DNA of 64,000 bases. Source: Pelovirga terrestris. Its GTDB lineage: Bacteria; Desulfobacterota; Desulfuromonadia; Desulfuromonadales; Geopsychrobacteraceae. The notes below the pieces were generated by a model. That model was not told where the DNA came from, made no database searches, and worked only from the letters and a program-made list of their open reading frames with translations. A program made the translations under genes and the position numbers. The stretch is from assembly GCF_014773365.1 (NCBI RefSeq), contig NZ_JACWUN010000007.1, forward strand, positions 103,273 to 167,272. The letters are read 5' to 3'. Positions within the stretch are counted from its first letter, which is position 1, and each line of letters opens with the position of its first letter. Of this stretch, positions 42,358 to 50,689 are shown piece after piece.

Positions 42358-43488
42358 TTACTGCTGATGGGCAATCTTGTAGCTACCATCCGCCTGGATT
42401 TCAAAGGTCATGTAGCTGCTGCCAATCCGATTACCGTCTTTGGCAAACTTGAGCGGCCCAGTGATACCCTCAATCGGCTCATCCATGTTCCACAGATACT
42501 CAACCGCTTGACGGGTGTCGAAGCTTTTATTCTGTTCCATGGCATGGATAATGGCACGCATACCATCAATGTTCATCAGACCCCAGATTGACGGCGGACG
42601 CTCACCGTAGGTTTTCTCGTAGTCGTTGATGAAATCTTTGGCGAGGTCGTAGGGAAGCATATCAACGGTCGGAACGTTGATGATCTTCGCACCTTTTGCT
42701 GCCGAACCGGCCAGCTTGATAAAGTCAGGATTGTCGTTGGCATCACCACCAATAAAATCGGCATTGATACCCAGAGCGACCTGCTGGGCACGTAGTTGAC
42801 CGCCGTCAGTGTAATAACCGGCAGAGAAGATGACATCAGGGTTCTTGGAACGAATATTGGTCAGCACCGGGGTAAAGTTCTGGGAGTCGGCGCGAATCTT
42901 GTCATAGGAGACAACATTGCCACCAAGAGCTTTAATTGCTGCTACCGTTGCATCAGCCAGACCCACCGCATAACTGGAGAAATCGGATACCACGACAATC
43001 CGCTTGTAGCCTTTGACGTTCACCATATAGTCAGCGGCATATTCAGCTTCGGCACTATTGGGGAAAGAGTTGCGCAGGAAGGTCCAGTAGCCCTTTTCGG
43101 TCAAGCTGTCAGCAGTACCATCCGAGGTCTGGATAACACCGGCATCATAGTAAATTTTCTGAGCTGCTTCAGCTGCGGTTGAAGTGTACGAACCAATAAT
43201 CATCTTGACCCCGCGATTCACCAACTCACGGGCACAGATCGCTGAGGCCATGGCGGTTGCCTGGTCATCGCAGGTAAACACCTCGATCTGGCGCCCCATT
43301 ACGCCACCGGCAGCGTTGATCTGATTGGCGAGAAGGCGGGTACCGTTATCGATCCCCTGACCTTCGTTGGCATAACTGCCGGTAATCGGTGCCTGTACCC
43401 CGACCTTAAGGGTTTCGGCACTGGCCCATGTTGCCGTCATCACGACCGCAACGCAGACCACAAACAAGGATTTAAGCATTTTCTTCAT
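42358..43488 (-). CDS. livK: Branched-chain amino acid ABC transporter substrate-binding protein
   Basis: A 376-residue periplasmic binding protein of the Leu/Ile/Val type. It has the signal peptide LKSLFVVCVAVVMTATWASA, then LKVGVQAPITGSYANEGQGI, VFTCDDQATAMASAICAREL and the VKMIIGSYTSTAAEAAQ ligand segment. The fold is a type I periplasmic lobe pair. Amide or other amino-acid specificity is equally possible in this family. First gene of the liv operon; AGGAGGATC lies ahead of the ATG, and the operon is directly followed upstream by proline catabolism genes. Confidence 0.93.
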   Translation of the reverse strand: MKKMLKSLFVVCVAVVMTATWASAETLKVGVQAPITGSYANEGQGIDNGTRLLANQINAAGGVMGRQIEVFTCDDQATAMASAICARELVNRGVKMIIGSYTSTAAEAAQKIYYDAGVIQTSDGTADSLTEKGYWTFLRNSFPNSAEAEYAADYMVNVKGYKRIVVVSDFSSYAVGLADATVAAIKALGGNVVSYDKIRADSQNFTPVLTNIRSKNPDVIFSAGYYTDGGQLRAQQVALGINADFIGGDANDNPDFIKLAGSAAKGAKIINVPTVDMLPYDLAKDFINDYEKTYGERPPSIWGLMNIDGMRAIIHAMEQNKSFDTRQAVEYLWNMDEPIEGITGPLKFAKDGNRIGSSYMTFEIQADGSYKIAHQQ

Positions 43489-43517
43489 CTGATCCTCCTG
43501 ATTCTTTCATTGTTGAC

Positions 43518-43534
43518 TTGCAGATACGCTGCAA
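43518..43534 (-). promoter_or_regulatory. Possible operator before livK
   Basis: Perfect inverted repeat TTGCAG-N5-CTGCAA about 30 bp upstream of the livK start. A TTGACA-like -35 box occurs upstream on the minus strand (43561-43566) with only a poor -10 (TGAGAT). Binding protein unknown. Confidence 0.4.
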
Positions 43535-43624
43535 ACGATCTCAGATCCACCCAGTGGTGATGTCAATCTGAGCCTGCCTGCAACAACCAATAATTGAAGA
43601 TTAGAATAGCACAGAATCCTGAAT

Positions 43625-44533
43625 TTAGTGTTTGTTTATCCCGAGCATTTGTTTAAGAGCATGCTGGGCAATCGACGGATTTTCTTTGAGACGGCGCCGT
43701 GAATAGGGGAGCCAGTCACGCCCGTAGGGCACATAAATCCGCAAGCGGTGACCGCCGGCGAGAATGATTTCACGCAACTCCTCATCGACCCCTAACAACA
43801 TCTGAAACTCGTATTGATCCGCTGTCAGATTCATTTTACGCACCAGGTGCATCGCCTCAAACACCAGAAATTCATCATGGGTAGCTATCGCCGCATAAGC
43901 CCCCTGTTCCAACATTTGCGCAAGACAGTTGCTAAAGTTGCCATTGATCGCCTGGGTATTTTTCCAGGCATGGATCCGCGGTTCGACGTAAATCCCCTTG
44001 CACAGGCGATAGTTCTGATAACCGTCAGCATGATTAGCAATATCCTGGGGGGTACGCCGCAGATAGGACTGAAGCACCGTACCCACATGGCCGGGAAATT
44101 CCCATCGCAGCTTATCGAACATTTCCAGGGTCGCATCGGTGGTGCCGACATCTTCCATGTCAATACGCACAAAGCTGCCGAGTTTTTTTGCTTCACTAAC
44201 CAGTTCGTGAATTAATTCAAAACAACGCTCCGGGTCAAGCAACAGCCCCATCTGGGTCGGCTTAATGGAAAGATTACCGTTAAGCTTTTCCCGGTCGATG
44301 GTCCTTAGTATCTCAAGGGCCTGATTTTTGAATTCAATCGCCTGATCAAATTGGGTAATGAACTCACCAAGAATATCGATGGTCGTCATCATCCCTTGGC
44401 GGTTCAGGTCTTTGCTGACCTGAACCGCATCTGCCAGGGTCGAGCCGGCAATGTACCCCTTGGCAAAATAACTGACGATCGGCTTCGGCACATGCATGAT
44501 CGTTTTGGCAACAGCATAATTAAATAGTGACAT
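43625..44533 (-). CDS. Proline dehydrogenase (stand-alone PRODH)
   Basis: FAD enzyme oxidising L-proline to pyrroline-5-carboxylate and passing electrons to quinone. The 302-residue protein has the TIM-barrel signature strands: NLSIKPTQMGLLLDPERC, FVRIDMEDVGTTDATLEMF, RLCKGIYVEPRIHAW, AIATHDEFLVFEAM, YEFQMLLGVDEEL and the C-terminal substrate motif YGRDWLPYSRRRLKENP. It is the one-domain type, like Gram-positive PutB/FadM, not bifunctional PutA. It follows the P5C dehydrogenase gene by 111 bp, so both steps of proline to glutamate are encoded together and are likely controlled by the sigma-54 promoter upstream of the first. Confidence 0.93.
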   Translation of the reverse strand: MSLFNYAVAKTIMHVPKPIVSYFAKGYIAGSTLADAVQVSKDLNRQGMMTTIDILGEFITQFDQAIEFKNQALEILRTIDREKLNGNLSIKPTQMGLLLDPERCFELIHELVSEAKKLGSFVRIDMEDVGTTDATLEMFDKLRWEFPGHVGTVLQSYLRRTPQDIANHADGYQNYRLCKGIYVEPRIHAWKNTQAINGNFSNCLAQMLEQGAYAAIATHDEFLVFEAMHLVRKMNLTADQYEFQMLLGVDEELREIILAGGHRLRIYVPYGRDWLPYSRRRLKENPSIAQHALKQMLGINKH

Positions 44534-44607
44534 AGGGCATTTCCTGGTCGCTGGTTAGGGTGCAACTTTTATTCATTGCTCTGGCGGTTAAACATTGAAA
44601 TATAGGG

Positions 44608-44647
44608 ACGGGGATTCCCCGCCCAGGGCGCGGAAACCGCGCCCCTA
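44608..44647. repeat. REP-like double hairpin between the proline genes
   Basis: ACGGGGATTCCCCG at 44609 is a small palindrome, and GGGCGCGG-aaa-CCGCGCCC (44626-44644) is a perfect 8-bp stem ending at the stop codon of the P5C dehydrogenase gene. It resembles a repetitive palindromic unit or message-stability hairpin. Confidence 0.6.
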
Positions 44648-46294
44648 CTCAGCTGCCATATAGGGATATTCAAAGCTACGCGGCGGCACAAAGTTCTCCT
44701 TGATCGCCCGCACCGACACCCAGCGCATCAGATTCTGCTTGCTGCCGGCCTTGTCGTTGGTGCCTGAGGCACGGGCACCACCAAAGGGTTGCTGGCCGAC
44801 GACCGCTCCGGTCGGTTTATCATTGATGTAGAAATTACCCGAGGCATTTTCCAGCTTCTTCATCACTTTGCTGACCGCGACACGATCCTGGGCGAACACG
44901 GCCCCGGTGAGACTGTAGGGAGAAGTTGTGTCGCACAGCTCGAGGGCGGCATCAAGATCAGCATCGGCATAGCAGTAAAGGGTGATGACCGGTCCGAAGA
45001 TTTCTTCTTCCATGGTTTTGAAATGCGGGTCAGTGGTCACGATGACGGTCGGCTCAATAAAGAATCCCTTGCTGTCGTCATAATTGCCCCCGATGACGAT
45101 CTCGGCATCCGCCGATTCTTTGGCGTAATCGATATAGGCGGTAATCGACTTGAAGGCGTTGCGATCGATGACGGCGTTAAAGAAGGTCGAAAAATCGGTA
45201 ACATCACCCATCTTGATGCGACTGCACTGAGCTGTGAGCTCGGCCATTACCGGCTCCCACAGTGATTCAGGAATATAGGCGCGGGAGGCAGCGGAGCATT
45301 TTTGCCCCTGATACTCAAAGGCACCTCGCACAATAGCCGTTGCCAACGGTGCAACATCCGCCGAGCTGTGGGCAAAGATAAAATCCTTGCCGCCGGTTTC
45401 TCCAACAATCCGCGGATAGCTTTTGTACAGATTGTCAGCAATATTGCTGCCGATCTGCTTCCACATCCCCTGGAAAACGCCGGTACTGCCGGTAAAGTGA
45501 ATGCCGGCAAAGTCAGGGCTGTTCAGACAGGTATCACCGACATTGGCACCGGAACCGGGAATAAAATTGATAACGCCATCGGGCAATCCGGCTTCCTGCA
45601 GCAGTTTCATAAAATAGTAGGGTGCATAGACTGCCGATGAAGCAGGCTTCCACACCACGGTGTTACCCATAATCGCCGGCGAGGTCGGCAGGTTACCGGC
45701 AATGGCGGTAAAGTTGAAAGGCGCAATAGCAAAGACAAACCCTTCCAGCGGGCGATGCTGGACATAGTTCCAGATCGGTGGGGGCGAGTGCAGGGGCTGG
45801 TCGGCATAGACCTGCTGGGCGAAATAGACATTGAAACGCAAAAAGTCGATCAGCTCACAGGCGGAGTCGATCTCGGCCTGATAAGGGGTCTTGCTGATAT
45901 TGAGCATGGTCGCCGCATTGATCAGAAAACGGTAAGGACCAGCGAGCAATTCTGCCGCTTTAAGAAAAATCGCCGCCCGCTCTTCCCAGCGCAGGGCTTC
46001 CCACGCAGGTTTGGCGGCCATGGCCGCATCGATAGCCATCTGGGTTTCTTTGGGCCCGGCCTTGTGATACTGGCCAAGGGTCACTGAATGGTCATGGGGA
46101 CAGGCGATTTTTGCCAGATCACCGGTACGCACTTCCTTGCCACCAATAATCAGCGGAACTTCCACCTGTTTGGATTTCAACTCAGCCAGTGCGTCCTTGA
46201 TCTTGCTGCGTTCAGGACTACCGGGTGCATAACTCAGTACAGGCTCATTGTGAGGATACGGAACAGACAGTACGGCATTGTTCAAAAGGTTCAT
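44645..46294 (-). CDS. pruA: L-glutamate gamma-semialdehyde (P5C) dehydrogenase
   Basis: NAD-dependent aldehyde dehydrogenase converting glutamate semialdehyde to glutamate, second step of proline breakdown. The 549 residues match the PutA-2/P5CDH class: FAIAPFNFTAIAGNLPTSPA, FTGSTGVFQGMWKQIG, the GETGGKDFIFAHSSAD general-base region, and the catalytic cysteine in FEYQGQKCSAASRAYIP. QQPFGGARASGTNDKAGSKQ lies near the end. It is first in a two-gene unit with proline dehydrogenase. A clear sigma-54 promoter lies 64-79 bp upstream of its ATG, with a dyad further up, and the putative activator gene is next to it. Confidence 0.95.
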   Translation of the reverse strand: MNLLNNAVLSVPYPHNEPVLSYAPGSPERSKIKDALAELKSKQVEVPLIIGGKEVRTGDLAKIACPHDHSVTLGQYHKAGPKETQMAIDAAMAAKPAWEALRWEERAAIFLKAAELLAGPYRFLINAATMLNISKTPYQAEIDSACELIDFLRFNVYFAQQVYADQPLHSPPPIWNYVQHRPLEGFVFAIAPFNFTAIAGNLPTSPAIMGNTVVWKPASSAVYAPYYFMKLLQEAGLPDGVINFIPGSGANVGDTCLNSPDFAGIHFTGSTGVFQGMWKQIGSNIADNLYKSYPRIVGETGGKDFIFAHSSADVAPLATAIVRGAFEYQGQKCSAASRAYIPESLWEPVMAELTAQCSRIKMGDVTDFSTFFNAVIDRNAFKSITAYIDYAKESADAEIVIGGNYDDSKGFFIEPTVIVTTDPHFKTMEEEIFGPVITLYCYADADLDAALELCDTTSPYSLTGAVFAQDRVAVSKVMKKLENASGNFYINDKPTGAVVGQQPFGGARASGTNDKAGSKQNLMRWVSVRAIKENFVPPRSFEYPYMAAE

Positions 46295-46357
46295 GATTCT
46301 CCTCTTATGAAATGGGGGGACAAAGCAAACGATTAACAGAAACGTCTACTGGACTAC

Positions 46358-46373
46358 AGCAAAGAAAGTGCCA
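46358..46373 (-). promoter_or_regulatory. Sigma-54 promoter of the proline catabolic genes
   Basis: Minus strand TGGCACT-ttct-TTGCT agrees with the -24/-12 consensus at every key position and has exact spacing. The predicted start near 46347 gives a 53-nt leader to the ATG at 46294. Confidence 0.85.
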
Positions 46374-46526
46374 AACTCTGTTTTGTTAGATAAAACATAT
46401 CTAATGTGACCTTAAATGAAGCAGGCGGGCTGGTGTTTTTTAAGGGGTCTGATCAGATCAGAATTTTTTATTCATGGCTGGTTATCTTATCCACGAAGGA
46501 AAAGAAAGAACTGCGCAGCGAATCCC

Positions 46527-46542
46527 TATGCAAAGATGCATA
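46527..46542 (-). promoter_or_regulatory. Candidate activator-binding dyad for the proline promoter
   Basis: TATGCA-aaga-TGCATA, a perfect inverted repeat about 155-170 bp upstream of the sigma-54 promoter. The same arrangement (TATGCA-N4-TGCATT) occurs at 48301, at the start of the adjacent activator gene. Confidence 0.7.
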
Positions 46543-46561
46543 AGGGTGTGGATTGGAGTGC

Positions 46562-48292
46562 CTAAGAGATAAGCTGATGTTTTTTCAGTTTTCTGGCAAT
46601 CGTTGACTGATTAACCCCCAGAGCCTCAGCTATTTCTAGCTGTGAATGATGGGCGCACAGCGCTCGGGCGAGTATTTCTTTCTCAACTTTTTCCAAAGCA
46701 TCCTTAAGAGATAGACCAATGGGGAGGGAACAAGGCTCTGAACCCGAAGGGACGGGAACGGGCCCAATCTGCCCGGGCAGATCATCAACATCGATAACAT
46801 CGGTCTCTGTCATCACCACCAAGCGCTCGCAGATGTTCATCAACTCACGAACGTTACCCGGGAAGGAATAACCACACAGGGCATCCAGGGCAGCGCGGGT
46901 CATGCGTTTTCTACAGCCACTGCGCTTACCGAACGCCTCCAGATAATGATGAATCAGGGGAATAATACACTCATCTCGGTCGCGCAATGCCGGGATCTGG
47001 ATAGGAATAACATTGAGTCGATAGTAAAGATCGAGACGGAAGCGTCCCTGCTCAACCATTTCTTCCATATTCTGATGGGTTGCGGCCAGCACCCGGACAT
47101 CCAGCTTACGCCCTTTGGTGTCACCCAGGCGGGTGATCTTGCCGTCTTCGAGAAAACGCAGCAACTTGACCTGCGATCCGAGGGGGAGCTCGGCAATTTC
47201 GTCGAGGAACAGGATTCCACCGTCGGCCAGTTCAAACTGACCGGGCTTGCCACTGTTCAGAGCACCGGTAAACGCCCCTTTTTCGTAACCAAACAGTTCT
47301 GCTTCGATGAGGGATTCGGGGATCGCCCCACAATTGATTTTGATCAGCGGCTGTCCCGCCCGCGCTGAGTGGGTGTGAATCAACTGGGAGATCAAACCCT
47401 TGCCCACCCCGGATTCCCCAAGGATAAATACCGAAGAATCCGCCTTGGCAACCCGCATGGCCTGCTGCACGGCACGGATCATCTGGGGACTGCGGGCAAT
47501 AATCTGCTGCGACTCAAGTTCAGCCTGCTGCATGGCAAGCATCTGGTCACGCAAACTATTCTTGATGGCTTCCTGCTTTTCCAATTCCCGTTGCAAGGCA
47601 TCAATTTCGGTGACATCACGCTCACTGACAACCACCCTGATCAATTCGGCACGTTCATCAAATACCGGCGTGGCAATGGAAATCAGTTTATGGCCACCCT
47701 TGTTCTGCAGAAGGCTGACCCGCTCCTTACTGATACTCGCCTCTAAGGCCGCTGAACGATCAATAAAACCTTCATCAATCAGCGCTCGCATGTTGCGGCC
47801 AACCACAGCGTTGGCAGAAATCTTATGGATTTTTTCTGAGGCTGGGTTCATCCGAATAACATAGGCGTGGGCATCACAGACAAAGAGCCCATCTGAGGAA
47901 GAATCGATAATCGTGTCGAGCTCACGCGACAGGGTGTTGAAGGAGGGATGGCGGCGCGTCATGATGTCGAGCTGGCTGCTGTCAACCAGCACACAGACGG
48001 CACCGACAATTTTCTTCTTTTCCAGCAGCGGATTGATTGCCACCAGATATTCACAACCACTCAACTGCAGTGGAACCTCAGAACGACTTAAGCTGCCGGT
48101 AAGAATTTTTTCAACATGCTCCCAGAAGCCGGGATAATCCTCTTCCAGCCGGATACCAGGGACAATCCCCAGGGATTGCTGTGCCCGGCAACTCGTCAGG
48201 GTTACCTGACCTGACATATCTGTTACCAGGATATTACGGTCGGTAGCATCGACGACCGATTGGACATCTAGAAGGGCGGATGAATTGTTCAT
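46562..48292 (-). CDS. PAS sigma-54 activator, probable regulator of proline catabolism
   Basis: A 576-residue enhancer-binding protein. Two sensor regions lead ([20 protein letters not shown], then PAS at ~115-225 with [20 protein letters not shown]). The AAA+ domain follows with Walker [18 protein letters not shown] and Walker [13 protein letters not shown] TyrR-like helix-turn-helix closes it ([20 protein letters not shown]). It is a paralogue of the activator at 36210. An in-frame ATG at 48307 lies inside a candidate operator, so the ATG at 48292 is preferred; neither has a clear Shine-Dalgarno. Position beside pruA and shared dyads suggest it activates pruA and controls itself. Confidence 0.9.
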   Translation of the reverse strand: MNNSSALLDVQSVVDATDRNILVTDMSGQVTLTSCRAQQSLGIVPGIRLEEDYPGFWEHVEKILTGSLSRSEVPLQLSGCEYLVAINPLLEKKKIVGAVCVLVDSSQLDIMTRRHPSFNTLSRELDTIIDSSSDGLFVCDAHAYVIRMNPASEKIHKISANAVVGRNMRALIDEGFIDRSAALEASISKERVSLLQNKGGHKLISIATPVFDERAELIRVVVSERDVTEIDALQRELEKQEAIKNSLRDQMLAMQQAELESQQIIARSPQMIRAVQQAMRVAKADSSVFILGESGVGKGLISQLIHTHSARAGQPLIKINCGAIPESLIEAELFGYEKGAFTGALNSGKPGQFELADGGILFLDEIAELPLGSQVKLLRFLEDGKITRLGDTKGRKLDVRVLAATHQNMEEMVEQGRFRLDLYYRLNVIPIQIPALRDRDECIIPLIHHYLEAFGKRSGCRKRMTRAALDALCGYSFPGNVRELMNICERLVVMTETDVIDVDDLPGQIGPVPVPSGSEPCSLPIGLSLKDALEKVEKEILARALCAHHSQLEIAEALGVNQSTIARKLKKHQLIS

Positions 48293-48300
48293 GGAATGAT

Positions 48301-48316
48301 TATGCATAAATGCATT
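48301..48316 (-). promoter_or_regulatory. Candidate autoregulatory operator
   Basis: TATGCA-taaa-TGCATT, one mismatch from the perfect dyad at 46527, followed by a third TATGCA at 48320-48325. It lies at the 5' end of the activator gene, in the 39-bp gap before the Sel1-repeat gene. Confidence 0.6.
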
Positions 48317-48346
48317 AGCTATGCAAGACAGAATAGTGGTGAACGA

Positions 48347-49483
48347 TTAAATCGATTCCCAAAACTCTGCGGCCTCCTTCCAACGCAACGCCTCATCTAT
48401 ATCCCGCGGCACCCCGGTGCCGGTCGAGTACATGACCCCAAGACAATACTGCGCCCGTGTATGCCCCCGATCTGCAGCCTCCGTCAACCACCTTTTCCCT
48501 TCGACGGCGTTCTTATTTACCCCCTTACCGTTGAGATACATCACTCCGAGATTGTACTGAGCATCGGCGTTGCCGGCCTTGGCAGCTTCGCACCACCAAT
48601 GGTAAGCCAGAGAAAGATCCGGGGCCACCCCGATCCCCTTGGCCAGATGCTGCCCCAACAACACCTGGGCGCGCTGATGACCGCGGGTGGCTGCCTGCTT
48701 AAGTAACACCACGGCGGTCAGAGGATCACGCACCTCACCGCTGCCACCACCGAGCAACTTGCCCAGATGGTAGAGGGCATCGAGATAGTTCTGCTCTGCC
48801 GCACGCTGCAACCACCTGAGTGCCTCACTGTCACTCTGCAGGACTCCGGTTCCCTTGACGTACATCATCCCCAGATGAAACTGTGCTGCCGGCAATCCCT
48901 GCTCCGCTGCCTGACGCAACCATTGACGTGCCTTGGAATAGTTTTTTTGCACCCCCTTGCCGACAAGATACATGTGCCCCAGGGTAAACTGAACCTTGGG
49001 GTTCCCCTGTTCCGCCGCCAGGGCCCACCAGCGCCGCGCCTCAAGAAAGTCCTTGAGAACACCGTGCCCCTTGGCATACATCAAACCAAGGTTATACTGC
49101 GCATCAGAAAAACCCTGATCTGCCGCCTTTCGCAACCAGATCAGGGCCTGCCCATAGTCCTGGTCAACTCCACGCCCCTTGATGTACGCCTGTCCCAGGG
49201 CATTCTGGGCGCGGGCATAGCCCAACTCGGCGGCCTGAAGGAAGTAACGTGCTGCTTCGGCAGCATTTTCTGCCGTGCCCTGACCCAGATCATACATCCG
49301 TCCGAGCATAAATAAGGCCCGCGGATACTGGTGCTGAGCAGCAAGCTTGAACCATTTCATTGCTTCAACATAGGATTTTGCCACCCCCTTGCCGTGCAGG
49401 TAACTCATCCCCAATCGATAATGTGATTGCGCCAATCCGGTCATATCTCCCCCAACATCAAACACAACAAGCAACAACGGCAA
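48347..49483 (-). CDS. Sel1-like repeat protein
   Basis: A 378-residue solenoid of about ten Sel1/TPR-like repeats of 36 residues, each with A-x-x-x-LG-x-x-Y-x-x-G-x-GV-x-x-D-x-x-x-A-x-x-W-x-x-x-AA-x-x-G. Examples are AQNALGQAYIKGRGVDQDYG and AQYNLGVMYLNGKGVNKNAV. These scaffold protein-protein contacts, often in the periplasm. The N-terminus is uncertain: the frame opens with TTG at 49483 and the hydrophobic run PLLLVVFDVGG could be the end of a signal peptide whose start codon is not clear. An ATG at 49444 is the alternative. No client protein is evident from the neighbours. Confidence 0.85.
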   Translation of the reverse strand: MPLLLVVFDVGGDMTGLAQSHYRLGMSYLHGKGVAKSYVEAMKWFKLAAQHQYPRALFMLGRMYDLGQGTAENAAEAARYFLQAAELGYARAQNALGQAYIKGRGVDQDYGQALIWLRKAADQGFSDAQYNLGLMYAKGHGVLKDFLEARRWWALAAEQGNPKVQFTLGHMYLVGKGVQKNYSKARQWLRQAAEQGLPAAQFHLGMMYVKGTGVLQSDSEALRWLQRAAEQNYLDALYHLGKLLGGGSGEVRDPLTAVVLLKQAATRGHQRAQVLLGQHLAKGIGVAPDLSLAYHWWCEAAKAGNADAQYNLGVMYLNGKGVNKNAVEGKRWLTEAADRGHTRAQYCLGVMYSTGTGVPRDIDEALRWKEAAEFWESI

Positions 49484-49648
49484 CCACGCCGCCAGAAAAC
49501 ACCCCCCAAACGGTGTTAGGGCTTGTACTATACATGAAAAACTGCTCGCGATTGAACCATCAAAACAACCATAGATAAATTGTTGACAATTCTATCATTA
49601 ATGTGATCAAATCTTAATGCTGTTATCCCGCTACCCTGAGGACACCCC

Positions 49649-50608
49649 ATGACAACCCAGCACAAACAAGAGATTCTCCTTGAAGCCGGCACCAATGAGA
49701 TGGAAATCATTGAGTTCTATCTTGGCACCCAGCCTTTTGGCATCAATGTCCAAAAACTCAAAGAAATTATCCCTTTTGACCAGGAGGCGGTAACAACAAT
49801 CCCGGGCTGTGGCGCCGGCATGCTCGGCACCCTGCTGCTACGCGGCAACACCATTCCGCTGATAGACCTGAAGAGACATCTGACGCAAAAAAGCAGCGCA
49901 GCTAATGTTGACCAGCGACGCGTGGTTCTGGTCTGTGAATTCAATAACAGAATCAACGGCTTTAAGGTTGACGGGGTTAACCAGATTCACCGCATTTCGT
50001 GGAATGACGTCCAGCCCATGGCCGGTTTTATCGATCAGTTTCGCCCACGATTTACCGGTAGCGTGAATATCGATGGCCGTGAAATCCTGATTGTCGATCT
50101 AGAGCACATTGTGACTGAGTTCGATCCCGAAGCCAACATGGATTATGAAATCGATTTACGCCGGGATCTTTTCGAGGAACAACGCCCTCACACGCGCGAA
50201 CAAATGAAGCTGATGATGGCAGAAGACTCTTCCCTGATTCGCGCCGGCATCGAGCGCGTCCTCAAAAGTGCCGGTTATACCTCTCTTGAGGTTTATGCCG
50301 ACGGCCAGGCATGCCACGATCGCCTGCTGCAGCTCAGACAGGAAGTCACCAATGGCAGCAATCTGCGCGACCACCTGCAACTGCTGATCACCGACATTGA
50401 AATGCCGAAAATGGACGGACTCACCCTGTGCAAAAAAATCAAGAGTGACCCGCTCCTTAACGAGCTTAAAGTGATTCTCTTCTCATCCCTGATCAATGAA
50501 CAGATGTCAGCAAAGTGTGACCTTGTCGGGGCCGATGGCTATGCCACCAAACCCCAAATCCCCTACCTGGTTGAGATGATCGACAGCATGCTGGACATCA
50601 GCAACTAA
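49649..50608 (+). CDS. cheV: Chemotaxis coupling/response protein CheV
   Basis: A 319-residue fusion of a CheW-like coupling domain (~10-165: EFYLGTQPFGINVQKLKEII, GTLLLRGNTIPLIDLKRHL) and a receiver domain (~188-315: LMMAEDSSLIRAGIERVLKS). The predicted phospho-acceptor is D249 in LLITDIEMPKMDG, with the conserved T/S and K (FSSLINEQ, ATKPQIPYL). It links chemoreceptors to CheA and may buffer phosphate. No other che operon genes are nearby. TGAGGAC precedes the ATG; a TTGACA box (near 49582) may be its -35. Confidence 0.93.
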   Translation: MTTQHKQEILLEAGTNEMEIIEFYLGTQPFGINVQKLKEIIPFDQEAVTTIPGCGAGMLGTLLLRGNTIPLIDLKRHLTQKSSAANVDQRRVVLVCEFNNRINGFKVDGVNQIHRISWNDVQPMAGFIDQFRPRFTGSVNIDGREILIVDLEHIVTEFDPEANMDYEIDLRRDLFEEQRPHTREQMKLMMAEDSSLIRAGIERVLKSAGYTSLEVYADGQACHDRLLQLRQEVTNGSNLRDHLQLLITDIEMPKMDGLTLCKKIKSDPLLNELKVILFSSLINEQMSAKCDLVGADGYATKPQIPYLVEMIDSMLDISN

Positions 50609-50689
50609 AAATTCGGTTCAAATTTGACGCAACAAGGGCGGTAGAATTTATTCTGCCGCCTTTGTTGCAAGTGATCCTCTCAAAATCTC

